13,845 bases of DNA from an uncultured Nitrospina sp. (GCA_950072225.1 CATMOP010000014.1:1-13845), one strand, 5' to 3'; positions 1 through 7,235 are shown, counted from the first letter of the stretch. Made by a program: numbers and translations. The notes: generated by a model not told the origin, from the letters alone.

Positions 1-1
1 T

Positions 2-340
2 TCGAGCCAGGCGGGTCCGCGTCAGTTGAACTTTGTCGGCTATAAGAATGCAGAGGCAGACCGGCTGATAACAAGAATCCGCAGGGAATATGACAGAACA
101 AAGCAAATCGCCATGGCGCGGGACCTGCACCGCATGATAGCGCGTGACCAGCCTTATACGTTTTTGTATGTAGCGAAGTCAACACAACTGCTCGATAAAA
201 AAATCGTGATAGTGGAGAAAGAAGAGGACGGGCAGGAAAAACATGTAAAGATCTATCCCACCAAAGACGGCAGAATCCGTTACTACTTCAACAAATGGAA
301 AAAGTTACCGCAGATACCTGAATTCAGTCCTGCAAGTTGA
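2..340 (+). CDS. Peptide/oligopeptide ABC transporter substrate-binding protein, C-terminal fragment
   Basis: This is the 3' part of a family-5 extracellular solute-binding protein (DppA/OppA type), which captures peptides or similar ligands outside the inner membrane and delivers them to an ABC permease. The frame is open from base 2 to a TGA at 338-340; the start lies outside the window. The visible 112 residues show the family's C-terminal signature: an NFVGYKNAEADRLI stretch, the basic helix after it, and the ARDQPYTFLYV segment that packs against the hinge. The ligand-contacting N-terminal lobe is missing, so the substrate cannot be read. It is convergent with rocD, 56 nt apart. An internal ATG at 26 is not a real start, because the family sequence continues upstream of it. 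Confidence 0.82.
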   Translation, partial: SSQAGPRQLNFVGYKNAEADRLITRIRREYDRTKQIAMARDLHRMIARDQPYTFLYVAKSTQLLDKKIVIVEKEEDGQEKHVKIYPTKDGRIRYYFNKWKKLPQIPEFSPAS

Positions 341-396
341 TTAACCACCGATGAACACGGATAGCAAAGATATATCTCTTTTAATCGCATCCAGCG

Positions 397-1620
397 TCAC
401 GGTACGGTCAAAACGGATTCAATCCGGTCGAGGGCCCAATCGAGTTCTTCTTTTGTGATGGTGAGCGGTGGGGCGAAGCGGATCACATGTTTATGGGTTT
501 CTTTGCAGAGGATGCCTTTTTCCATCAGGGTTTCACAAAACTTTCTGGCACCACCGGCAGATTTTTTCAATTCCACTCCAATCAGCAGTCCCATACCCCT
601 GACTTCCTTGACATAAGGGGAGAGAATATTCCTGAGAGATTCCTTGAGATAATGTCCCAAAAATAAGGATTTTTCAATGAGTTTTTCGTCTTCAATAACC
701 TTCAATGCTTCCCTGGCCACCGCACAGGCGAGGGGGTTGCCGCCGAAAGTACTGCCATGGTCACCGGGCTGAAATATAGACAGGGTCTCTTTGTTCGAGA
801 GCACCGCAGAGATGGGGTAGAATCCGCCTGACAGGGCTTTGCCCACCAGGGTGAGGTCGGACTCGATACCCTCGTGCTCTTCGGCGAAGAGTTTGCCGGT
901 TCTGCCGAGTCCTGTCTGGATTTCATCGAGGATGAGCAGGACGTTGTATCGATCGCAGATTTCACGCACTTTTTTCAGGTAACCAGCGGGCGGGACAATA
1001 ATACCTCCTTCGCCCTGAATAGGTTCCACCAGAAATGCGACGGTATTAGGGGTGATGGCCCATTCCAAGGCATCTGCATCACCAAAGGGGATGGTGATAA
1101 ATCCAGGTGTGAAGGGGCCGAATCCTTCCTTGTATTGCTTTTCGGTGCTGAATCCTACAATGGTGGTGCTCCTGCCGTGAAAATTGTTAGCGCAGACGAT
1201 AAATTCGGCCATGTTGTCGGGGATTTCCTTGATCTGGTATCCCCATTTGCGGGCGGCTTTGAGGGCGGTTTCGACCGCTTCGGTACCGCTATTCATAGGC
1301 AGGACGCTGTGCGAGTGGGTCATTTCGCAGATTTCTTTATAGAAGGGACCCAACTGATCGTTACGAAAAGCCCGGGAGACCAGGGTAAGCTTTTTGGCTT
1401 GTTCGATCAGGGCAGTCAGGATGCGTGGATGGCAGTGGCCTTGGTTGAGGGCTGAATACGATGCCAACATATCCAGATATTTGTTGCCTTCCACGTCCCA
1501 GACCCAGATGTCCTGGCCCCGGGCCAAAACTACATCTAGAGGCTTGCAGTTGTGAGCCCCAAACTCGTCTTCGAGCTCAATAAAACTTCGTGTGCTCGAT
1601 AGAGTGGTGGTCGAGTTCAT
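397..1620 (-). CDS. rocD: Ornithine aminotransferase (class III PLP aminotransferase)
   Basis: Transfers the delta-amino group of ornithine to 2-oxoglutarate, giving glutamate semialdehyde and glutamate in the cytosol. The 407-residue length matches bacterial RocD. Class III hallmarks are visible: SGTEA (111-115) for cofactor phosphate binding, the NNFHGR motif (145-150), LDEIQTGLGRTG (231-242) with the Asp that contacts the pyridine nitrogen, and the Schiff-base lysine K261 in GKALSGG. The GHCHPRI segment near residue 61 favours ornithine over acetylornithine aminotransferase, though the latter remains possible. The ATG at 1620 follows a GAGG ribosome-binding site with 8-nt spacing. No proline or arginase gene lies beside it, so it appears to be a single-gene unit. 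Its upstream region contains repeat copy A. Confidence 0.87.
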   Translation of the reverse strand: MNSTTTLSSTRSFIELEDEFGAHNCKPLDVVLARGQDIWVWDVEGNKYLDMLASYSALNQGHCHPRILTALIEQAKKLTLVSRAFRNDQLGPFYKEICEMTHSHSVLPMNSGTEAVETALKAARKWGYQIKEIPDNMAEFIVCANNFHGRSTTIVGFSTEKQYKEGFGPFTPGFITIPFGDADALEWAITPNTVAFLVEPIQGEGGIIVPPAGYLKKVREICDRYNVLLILDEIQTGLGRTGKLFAEEHEGIESDLTLVGKALSGGFYPISAVLSNKETLSIFQPGDHGSTFGGNPLACAVAREALKVIEDEKLIEKSLFLGHYLKESLRNILSPYVKEVRGMGLLIGVELKKSAGGARKFCETLMEKGILCKETHKHVIRFAPPLTITKEELDWALDRIESVLTVP

Positions 1621-1704
1621 AGTAATTACCTCGTCAACCCTAATTACTCCTCCCTGCCAATTTAGGCCCTGAAAAGTATTTTCGCCACCGATTCCCGTGA
1701 GAGG

Positions 1705-1785
1705 GAGCTAACAAGATCCCATCAAGCCGAACTAACTTTTTGCTAGCCAGCTAAAGTTATTGCAGTCGGCCTCACTCCTAGTGGG
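1705..1785 (-). repeat. Dispersed intergenic repeat, copy A (between divergent genes)
   Basis: This copy shares the family core: AAGCCGA, then CTTTTTGCTAGCC (1736-1748), then AAGTTATTGC, and ends in CCTAGTGG. AACTTT (1735-1740) and AAAGTT (1753-1758) can pair around GCTAGCCAGC. In minus orientation it begins CCACTAGGAGTG, where CACT and AGTG can pair. Unlike the other copies it follows no gene end: it lies about 85 nt upstream of rocD and just upstream of the Cld-fusion promoter. Role unknown. Confidence 0.7.
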
Positions 1786-1798
1786 GGCTAAAGGGGGT

Positions 1799-1826
1799 TT
1801 GATTTTTAAACAGTTTCAGATATAAT
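1799..1826 (+). promoter_or_regulatory. Sigma70-type promoter for the PCP_red-Cld fusion gene
   Basis: A perfect -10 box TATAAT at 1821-1826 is preceded, at 16-nt spacing, by a -35-like TTGATT at 1799-1804. The ATG lies 40 nt downstream of the -10 box. The spacing and the consensus -10 make this the clearest promoter in the window. It starts about 14 nt past repeat copy A. Confidence 0.68.
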
Positions 1827-1865
1827 GACAGTTTCCGATAACCATTTTTACTTTGAGAAGAAACT

Positions 1866-2828
1866 ATGAGTATTGACGACAAAGAGTTAGAAGAGTTCAT
1901 GCCTGACTTAGAACTGGAATGGACTGATGAGGCCCAGACTCGTATGAAGAACGTGCCGTTTTTCGTCCGTAAGAGTGTGGTGCGGGGTATCGAGCAATAT
2001 GCCAAAGACAAGAGCCTTGCGGTGGTGGATGATGGTGTGGTTTCTCGTGCCCGGCAGGAACGTGAGGGCGCAGCCATGGAAATGGCCCGCAAAAAGAAGG
2101 AAGCCGAACAGCAAGCTGCTGCTGATGGAAAAATCGTTCAACGGCAATACGTTAGTTTCACCTTCTATAAACTCGACCCTGTGTTTCGCAGGCTGCCCAA
2201 GGAAGAACGCGAGCGGGGCATGAAAGAGTTCATCGATGTTCTTGAAGAGTACGACAACAGTTCCGATATGATTTTGCTCTGTTATTCCATGGTCGGGCTG
2301 CGCGGCGATGTAGATATCATGATATGGCGCATCTGCCATAGCATGGAAGAGTTCCAGAAAATGACTACCCGGCTCCTGCAGACTGGTTTGGGAACATATT
2401 TGAATACCCCATATAGCTATCTTTCCATGACCAAGCGGTCGATGTATATGGACTTCATCAACCCGGAACATGAAGAAGACCGAACGCATATCATTCCTGG
2501 CAAGGCGAAATATCTTTTCATTTATCCTTTTGTCAAAACGCGCGAATGGTATCTGCTGACCCAGTTCACCCGTCAGGGAATCATGGACGAACATATATAT
2601 ATCGGCAACAAGTATCCTACCGTCAAGTTGAACACCACCTATAGTTTCGGTATTGACGATTACGAGTTTGTGGTGGCATTCGAGTCCGATTGCCCGGACG
2701 ACTTCCTCGACCTGGTTCAGGAGTTAAGAGAAACCGAGGGCAGTCGGTATGTAAAAGAGGACACCCCTATCTTTACCTGCGTTGCCATGTCCATCGAGGA
2801 CACGATCAAAAGCCTCGGTTGCCACTAG
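1866..2828 (+). CDS. PCP_red domain fused to a chlorite dismutase/HemQ-like haem protein
   Basis: A 320-residue two-domain cytosolic protein. Residues about 17-65 (LEWTDEAQ, NVPFFVRKSVVRGIEQYA) match the PCP_red domain, a small helical module also found at the C-terminus of protochlorophyllide reductase subunit B. A charged linker (about 68-90) leads to a chlorite dismutase-family ferredoxin-like region (about 92-318). The proximal haem ligand is retained (H243 in MDEH), as are the YPF..K stretch (Y220, K224) and the FGIDDYEF and LRETEGSRY family motifs. The position of the distal Arg of true chlorite dismutases (13 residues after the His) is Leu255 or Asn256, depending on a one-residue gap; HemQ has Gln there. 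Chlorite degradation is therefore unlikely. Coproheme decarboxylation, haem binding or an unknown redox or sensing role are options. The start has a GAGAAG site. The TAG stop lies inside repeat copy B. Confidence 0.85.
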   Translation: MSIDDKELEEFMPDLELEWTDEAQTRMKNVPFFVRKSVVRGIEQYAKDKSLAVVDDGVVSRARQEREGAAMEMARKKKEAEQQAAADGKIVQRQYVSFTFYKLDPVFRRLPKEERERGMKEFIDVLEEYDNSSDMILLCYSMVGLRGDVDIMIWRICHSMEEFQKMTTRLLQTGLGTYLNTPYSYLSMTKRSMYMDFINPEHEEDRTHIIPGKAKYLFIYPFVKTREWYLLTQFTRQGIMDEHIYIGNKYPTVKLNTTYSFGIDDYEFVVAFESDCPDDFLDLVQELRETEGSRYVKEDTPIFTCVAMSIEDTIKSLGCH

Positions 2829-2962
2829 GCGTGGGGCCAGCTGCAACAGGCGATGAGCACGTGATATTCTTCCTTAGCCTTCGTGCCCAAGAGGGGCAAT
2901 GACTTTATTTGGCTGGCAATAATGCTCTCGGCTTTAAAAGCTCTTACCCAGTTGCCTCCCAC
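2822..2962 (+). repeat. Dispersed stop-codon-associated repeat, copy B
   Basis: Begins within the last codons of the Cld-fusion gene. CCAC (2822-2825) and GTGG (2831-2834) pair around TAGGC, so the TAG stop is in the loop. The first 17 nt (CCACTAGGCGTGGGGCC) are identical to copy E at the rph stop. A second core-like section runs from GGCAATGACTTTATTTGG (about 2895) to CTCGGCTTTAAAAGCTC (about 2927-2943). The far end (about 2952-2965) resembles an inverted copy of the beginning. TGCCC/GGGCA near 2884-2897 can form another stem. This 181-nt gap before dsbA holds nothing else recognisable. Confidence 0.68.
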
Positions 2963-3009
2963 GTGTGATCTTGCTTCAATCCACTTTTCCTTGTTTTGAG
3001 GAACCACCC

Positions 3010-3747
3010 ATGAATCAGATTCTAGTTCTTATTTTGCTGGTTTTTATGTTTCCGGGATATCTTTTAGCCGAGGGTATTACCAAAGAGCAGGGTGATGCGA
3101 TCCTTAAAGAATTGAAAGCCATTCGTCAGGAGTTGAACCAGATCAAGCAAAAGGGTTTGGTTTCGCAGGGCAGGGCTAAAACAAAACGTCCTAAAACGGC
3201 TAAGGTTTCCACACTGGGCAATCCCATCTTAGGGGATTTGAAAGCCCCGATAACGCTGGTGGAGTTCACCGATTACCAGTGCCCGTTTTGCCGCAAGTTT
3301 TATTCCAATGCGTATAAAAAGTTGAAGAAACAATATGTCGATACCGGTAAACTGCGTTTTGTTTTGCGTGATCTGCCGCTCGGATTTCATCAGCACGCCA
3401 AACCCGCCGCTATTTCTGCGCACTGCGCCGGAGAACAGGATAAATTCTGGGAAATGCACGATGCCCTGTTTGATGGAGGGGGAAAATTAAATAAGGATGA
3501 TATTCTCGGGTACGCAAAAAAAATTGGGCTAGAAAATGTTTCCTTCAAATCCTATTTGACTTCCGGCCGATACAATGAGGGGATCAAACAGGATGTGACA
3601 GATGCCAGGAATGCGAGCATTACCGGCACGCCTGGGTTTGTGGTGGGACGAACTACGGACAACTTTGTAAATGGGACCCTCATCAGCGGCACCCGGCCGT
3701 TCAGCACTTTCAAAAAAGAAATCGATAAATTACTTCTTCAGAAATAA
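3010..3747 (+). CDS. Exported DsbA-like thioredoxin-fold protein (disulfide oxidoreductase)
   Basis: A 245-residue periplasmic thiol-disulfide oxidoreductase of the Thioredoxin_4/DsbA group. Residues 1-20 form a signal peptide (hydrophobic run ILVLILLVFMF, probable cleavage after A20 in LLA-EG). A short helical, Lys/Gln-rich segment (about 25-65) may be a coiled coil or dimerisation arm. The catalytic CPFC (91-94) follows the EFTDYQ strand, and the cis-proline loop is TGTPGF (P208). The helical insert between them is DsbA-like. The ATG at 3010 was chosen because it has a GAGG site 8 nt upstream and puts the signal peptide at the N-terminus; a longer form from 2965 would bury it. No DsbB/VKOR partner is adjacent. 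The substrate is unknown. Confidence 0.85.
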   Translation: MNQILVLILLVFMFPGYLLAEGITKEQGDAILKELKAIRQELNQIKQKGLVSQGRAKTKRPKTAKVSTLGNPILGDLKAPITLVEFTDYQCPFCRKFYSNAYKKLKKQYVDTGKLRFVLRDLPLGFHQHAKPAAISAHCAGEQDKFWEMHDALFDGGGKLNKDDILGYAKKIGLENVSFKSYLTSGRYNEGIKQDVTDARNASITGTPGFVVGRTTDNFVNGTLISGTRPFSTFKKEIDKLLLQK

Positions 3748-3755
3748 TTACCCTT

Positions 3756-3841
3756 AGTGACAAAGGCTCATCAAGCCGAGACAACCCTTTTCCAACCAAA
3801 ATAAACTTATTGCTTGTTGCCACCGGCCGCTTGGCCGGTTA
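3756..3841 (-). repeat. Dispersed stop-codon-associated repeat, copy C
   Basis: Starts at the accD TAA (3839-3841). Immediately after the stop in transcript sense is a perfect 6-bp stem, CCGGCC/GGCCGG (3823-3838) with a 4-nt loop. It is followed by the family core (GCAATAAGTTTATTTTGG, then GTCTCGGCTTGATGAGCC), where GGCT/AGCC can pair. No U-tract follows the GC-rich stem, so it is not a textbook intrinsic terminator, but it could act as a transcript 3' end or stability element. It fills the gap between the convergent dsbA-like gene and accD. Confidence 0.7.
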
Positions 3842-4747
3842 GGCTCCGAGAAGTTCGGGCGGTTTGGTGAGGGTGGCTTCTGCCATTTTAGGCGAGGAGC
3901 CCTGGGAAGAGTTGTTTTTCAGCATCTGGAGCAGCTGGGCGATGGTGGACTTTAAATCTTTTCGGTGGACAACATTATCGATCAGCCCATGGTCCAATAA
4001 AAATTCCGCCGTTTGGAATCCCTCAGGAAGTTTCTGTTTAATGGTTTGCTCGATGACACGTGGCCCGGCAAATCCAATCAGGGCGCCCGGTTCGGCGAGA
4101 ATGATATCTCCCAACATGGAAAAACTTGCAGAGACACCACCCATGGTTGGGTCCGTCAAGATGGATATGTAAGGAATTTTCATTTCGCTCAGCTTGCTGA
4201 GTGCCGATGATGTTTTAGCCATTTGCATGAGGGAAAAAATGCCCTCCTGCATTCGTGCGCCGCCTGAACTGCTTGCAATCACCAGGGCCGAATTGTTTTC
4301 CATGGCGCGTTCGATGGCACGGGTGATTTTTTCTCCCACTACTGAGCCCATGCTTCCACCCATAAAACTGAAGTCAAAAACACAGATTTCGATGGGCAGA
4401 TTTTCCATTAATCCGGAACCGGTGACCACCGCATCGTTGGAAATGCCTTTTTTAACCGAAGACTTGATACGATCTTTATACTTTTTTGTGTCTTTGAACT
4501 TTAAGGGGTCTGAGGATGCCAGGTGCTGGTCGTACTCTTTAAAAGTATCCTGGTCCATGAGTTGGTGGATTCTTTGACGGGTGGCCAGACGGAAATGGTA
4601 ATCGCAGTGGGGGCAGACCTTCAGGTTGGCTTCCAGTTCGGCAATATAAATCTGCTCTTTACATCTTTTGCATTCGACCCAGAGATCTTCATCCTTAGCG
4701 GTTTTTTTTCCGCCGATACCTGCCTTGATTTTATCTATCCAGGACAT
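3839..4747 (-). CDS. accD: Acetyl-CoA carboxylase carboxyltransferase subunit beta
   Basis: Forms the carboxyltransferase with AccA, moving the carboxyl group from carboxybiotin to acetyl-CoA to make malonyl-CoA for fatty-acid synthesis. At 302 residues it is normal length. The N-terminal C4 zinc ribbon is complete (C26, C29, C45, C48). The crotonase-like core shows SSSGGARMQEG (159-169) and the TMGGVSASF (201-209) and GFAGPRV segments that form the acetyl-CoA site. The C-terminal tail after about residue 280 is low-complexity. The ATG at 4747 follows a GGAGAG site. It is downstream of pssA on the same strand across 98 nt occupied by repeat copy D, so it may be the last gene of the ilv-psd-pssA transcript or have its own promoter. 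accA is not in the window. Confidence 0.96.
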   Translation of the reverse strand: MSWIDKIKAGIGGKKTAKDEDLWVECKRCKEQIYIAELEANLKVCPHCDYHFRLATRQRIHQLMDQDTFKEYDQHLASSDPLKFKDTKKYKDRIKSSVKKGISNDAVVTGSGLMENLPIEICVFDFSFMGGSMGSVVGEKITRAIERAMENNSALVIASSSGGARMQEGIFSLMQMAKTSSALSKLSEMKIPYISILTDPTMGGVSASFSMLGDIILAEPGALIGFAGPRVIEQTIKQKLPEGFQTAEFLLDHGLIDNVVHRKDLKSTIAQLLQMLKNNSSQGSSPKMAEATLTKPPELLGA

Positions 4748-4761
4748 CTATAAAACTCTCC

Positions 4762-4845
4762 AATGGTCCCTTGGCAGGGGCTTGTTAAGCCAAAGCAACT
4801 CTTTGCTAGCCGAGCCACCGGCGGCCGCTGGCTGGCGTCTAGTAG
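4762..4845 (-). repeat. Dispersed stop-codon-associated repeat, copy D
   Basis: Begins right after the pssA TAA (4846-4848) with CTACTAGACGCC, then CAGCCAGCGGC. It carries the core CTCTTTGCTAGCC (about 4799-4811 on the plus strand) and ends with GGCTT-gtt-AAGCC, a small perfect inverted repeat. It lacks the AAAGCTATTG segment present in copies A and E, so it looks like an internally deleted variant. It ends a few bases before the accD ribosome-binding site, so any structure it forms would sit in the accD leader. Confidence 0.68.
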
Positions 4846-5592
4846 TTAATGAGTGTTTACCGGTGGCGGGGATGTTTCACTGGACTCGGCCGCCAGTTTT
4901 TTATTTTTTAACAACAAGCCGATTGGGCCGATAATGGCATAGGTGATACCAAGAATAAACAACGCAACCCGCGGTATCGTTGCCAGAACATAAATGAATA
5001 AAATCACAAACAGGAAACGGGAAAACACAACCCGTTTTTTAAAGTCAAACTGTTTGAAGGCCGGGTATTTGATATTGCTGACCATGAGGAACGCCAGGGC
5101 ATAAACCACCATTACCATTATGAAAGGGTTCATACGCGTGGCAAACAAGTCTTCAAATGCAATCACGATGGATGCTATCACAACCGCTGATGCTGGACTC
5201 GGAAGGCCGATAAAATGTTCACTGCGAATCTCAGGCTTGGTCACATTGAATCGGGCCAGTCGCAGGGCAGCGCAAAGTAGAAACAGGAAAGCGGCCATCC
5301 ACCCCAACCGGCCAAACGGTTTTAATACCCATGAATAGGCCAGAAGGGCAGGGGCCATGCCAAAGGTGATGATATCTGCTAATGAATCGTATTGTTCGCC
5401 AAAGGCGCTGGTGGTTTTGGTCAACCGGGCGATGCGGCCATCCAGCCCGTCAAAAATCATTCCTGCCACAATGGCCCAGGCGGCGAAATAAAACTGTTCA
5501 TTCAGCACTGCGACAAACGCGTAGAAACCACAGAAAACATTTCCTGTGGTGAACAAACTGGGGAGGATATGAATGCCTTTTTTACGTTGCAT
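4846..5592 (-). CDS. pssA: CDP-diacylglycerol-serine O-phosphatidyltransferase
   Basis: Makes phosphatidylserine from CDP-diacylglycerol and serine at the inner membrane, the substrate for the psd product encoded just upstream. It is a 248-residue polytopic protein with several hydrophobic helices and the CDP-alcohol phosphotransferase motif DG-x2-AR-x8-G-x3-D-x3-D at residues 51-73 (D51, G52, G65, D69, D73). The N-terminal RKKGIHILPSLFTTGN is typical of the pssA subfamily (type II enzyme). The start is 7 nt after the psd stop, so translation is probably coupled; there is no strong Shine-Dalgarno of its own. The hydrophilic tail after about residue 230 (ESSETSPPP) is variable. Its stop is followed directly by repeat copy D. 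Confidence 0.95.
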   Translation of the reverse strand: MQRKKGIHILPSLFTTGNVFCGFYAFVAVLNEQFYFAAWAIVAGMIFDGLDGRIARLTKTTSAFGEQYDSLADIITFGMAPALLAYSWVLKPFGRLGWMAAFLFLLCAALRLARFNVTKPEIRSEHFIGLPSPASAVVIASIVIAFEDLFATRMNPFIMVMVVYALAFLMVSNIKYPAFKQFDFKKRVVFSRFLFVILFIYVLATIPRVALFILGITYAIIGPIGLLLKNKKLAAESSETSPPPVNTH

Positions 5593-5599
5593 GGGCTAC

Positions 5600-6229
5600 T
5601 TATTTTAGATAACCAATAATGGAACTTCCTCCGTTGACAATATCGCCAATCGCGACCTTTATGTCTGTACCTTCAGGTAGAAAGATATCTACTCGTGAGC
5701 CGAACCGGATCAGGCCAAAGCGTTGCCCTCGCTGATACTCATCGCCTTCTTTTGCCCAACATACAATCCTGCGGGCGATCAATCCGGCGATCTGCTTCAC
5801 TAAAATTGTAACATGACCATTATTCAGGAGAATAGCGCTTTGTTCGTTATCCAGGGAAGCTTTGTGGCTGGCCGCGTTGAAAAACTTGCCTGGATTATAG
5901 CGGGTGGCCTGTATTTTCCCGGAGATGGGCACCCGGTTTACATGAACATTAAAAACATTCAGGAAAATACTGACTCGCGTGTAGGCCTCATCCAGCAAGG
6001 GGTCTTTTTCCGAAATAATTTCAACGATCTTGCCATCCCCCGGGGAAACGATGGCATTAGGGTCTTCGGGAACGCTTCTTTCAGGGTCACGAAAAAACCA
6101 GGTGACAAAAAGGAATAGCCCAACAAAAAGACCCGTGACCCAAAACCAGGACAAAGCCCAAAAAATCCCCGTTAAAACAGCAAGGGGAAAGATAAATACA
6201 TAGCCGTCTTTTGCAATAGGAATGCGCAT
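5600..6229 (-). CDS. psd: Phosphatidylserine decarboxylase, short (PSD-A/type II) form
   Basis: Decarboxylates phosphatidylserine to phosphatidylethanolamine at the inner membrane. The 209-residue form is the compact type found beside pssA in many bacteria and archaea. Two N-terminal hydrophobic segments (about 10-46) anchor it. The core motifs SPGDGKI (62-68), FLNVFNVHVNRVPISG (89-104) and FGSRVD (176-181) are present. Near the C-terminus, GGSS (200-203) is the self-cleavage site: the proenzyme is expected to split before Ser202, leaving a pyruvoyl cofactor on a very short alpha chain. The start is 4 nt after the ilvC stop and the stop is 7 nt before pssA, indicating one operon. Confidence 0.95.
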   Translation of the reverse strand: MRIPIAKDGYVFIFPLAVLTGIFWALSWFWVTGLFVGLFLFVTWFFRDPERSVPEDPNAIVSPGDGKIVEIISEKDPLLDEAYTRVSIFLNVFNVHVNRVPISGKIQATRYNPGKFFNAASHKASLDNEQSAILLNNGHVTILVKQIAGLIARRIVCWAKEGDEYQRGQRFGLIRFGSRVDIFLPEGTDIKVAIGDIVNGGSSIIGYLK

Positions 6230-6233
6230 GATC

Positions 6234-7235
6234 TTATTGCAACTTCTTACCGACGAAAGGCATCATTTTCCTGAGCTTTTCTCCGACAATTTCGATACGA
6301 TGTTCTTTATCCTGTGCCAATCTGGCGTTGAATACAGGACGGTTGGCCTGGTTTTCCAGAATAAACTCTTTGGCGAAACTTCCGCTTTGGATCTCGGCAA
6401 GAATCCGTTTCATTTCCTCACGGGTTTCCTGAGTGATGATGCGTGGTCCGCGGGTTACGTCCCCATAGGCTGCGGTGGTACTTATAGAATAACGCATATT
6501 GCTGATACCACCTTCATAGATCAGGTCAACAATCAATTTGACTTCGTGAAGGCACTCAAAATAAGCAAGGTCCGGATTGTACCCGGCATCTACCAAAGTG
6601 TCGTATCCGGCACGGATCAATTCGGTGAGACCTCCACACAATACCGCCTGTTCGCCAAACAGGTCGGTTTCAGTCTCTTCCCTGAAATTAGTTTCCAAGA
6701 CGCCCGCGCGTGTCCCGCCTATGCCTTTGGCATAGGCAAGGGCTATTTTTCTCGCGTTTTTGGTGACGTTCTGGTGAACCGCCATCAGGCAGGGAACGCC
6801 TGCGCCTTGTTCATAGGTCCTTCTGACCAGATGTCCAGGACCTTTTGGAGCGATCATGAAAACATCGACAAATTTTGGTGGGACAATTTGCCCAAAATGA
6901 ATATTGAATCCATGTCCCCATGCGAGGGCCATGCCTTTTCTCAAATGAGGTTCGATATCCTTTTCATACATGGCCCTTTGCTTGTCATCGGGAATCAAGA
7001 TCATCAGGATATCGGCTTTTTTTGTAGCTTCCGGAACGGTCATGACGTTCAGTCCATCCTTTTGGGCTCTTTTCCAGAAAGCACTATCTTTTCTAAGACC
7101 AACGACAACTTTTATTCCACTATCATGAAGATTTCTAGCATGGGCATGCCCTTGGCTTCCATAACCAATAATGGCAATTGTTTTCTTCTTTATGAATTTG
7201 ATGTCCGCATCTTTGTTATAAAAAATCTTCGACAA
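6234..7235 (-). CDS. ilvC: Ketol-acid reductoisomerase, class I
   Basis: Catalyses the Mg-dependent alkyl shift and reduction of acetolactate or acetohydroxybutyrate in valine, leucine and isoleucine synthesis. At 333 residues it is a standard class I enzyme. The Rossmann motif GYGSQG is at 24-29, the general-base region AWGHGFNIHFG at 105-115, and the Mg ligands D191 and E195 lie in ETETDLFGEQ, with E227 and E231 in the knotted C-terminal domain. In the cofactor-specificity loop (R48 K49 D50 S51 A52 F53) the position usually Ser or Thr in NADPH enzymes is Phe. The start is TTG, 8 nt after AAGGAG; the nearest ATG would lose the N-terminal strand. It lies 31 nt downstream of ilvN. Confidence 0.97.
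   Translation of the reverse strand: MSKIFYNKDADIKFIKKKTIAIIGYGSQGHAHARNLHDSGIKVVVGLRKDSAFWKRAQKDGLNVMTVPEATKKADILMILIPDDKQRAMYEKDIEPHLRKGMALAWGHGFNIHFGQIVPPKFVDVFMIAPKGPGHLVRRTYEQGAGVPCLMAVHQNVTKNARKIALAYAKGIGGTRAGVLETNFREETETDLFGEQAVLCGGLTELIRAGYDTLVDAGYNPDLAYFECLHEVKLIVDLIYEGGISNMRYSISTTAAYGDVTRGPRIITQETREEMKRILAEIQSGSFAKEFILENQANRPVFNARLAQDKEHRIEIVGEKLRKMMPFVGKKLQ

Noticed and set aside
341..396. Further repeat copy or terminator between the peptide-binding gene and rocD
   Set aside because: Only a 9-base match (TAGCAAAGA) to the family core and weak AAAGA/TCTTT pairing are present; an ACCACCGATGAACACGGAT stretch is seen, but one copy is not enough to call a repeat.
1778..2092. 104-codon minus-strand frame antisense to the Cld fusion, ending at the repeat's CAC-TAG
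   Set aside because: Its 5' part is the shadow of a well-supported plus-strand gene and it crosses that gene's promoter; its Ser/Arg-rich composition is typical of antisense reading.
2825..3007. 60-codon minus-strand open frame lying within repeat copy B
   Set aside because: It is made almost wholly of the repeat, has no ribosome-binding site or recognisable domain, and ends at the repeat's CCTAG. The other copies do not keep this frame open.
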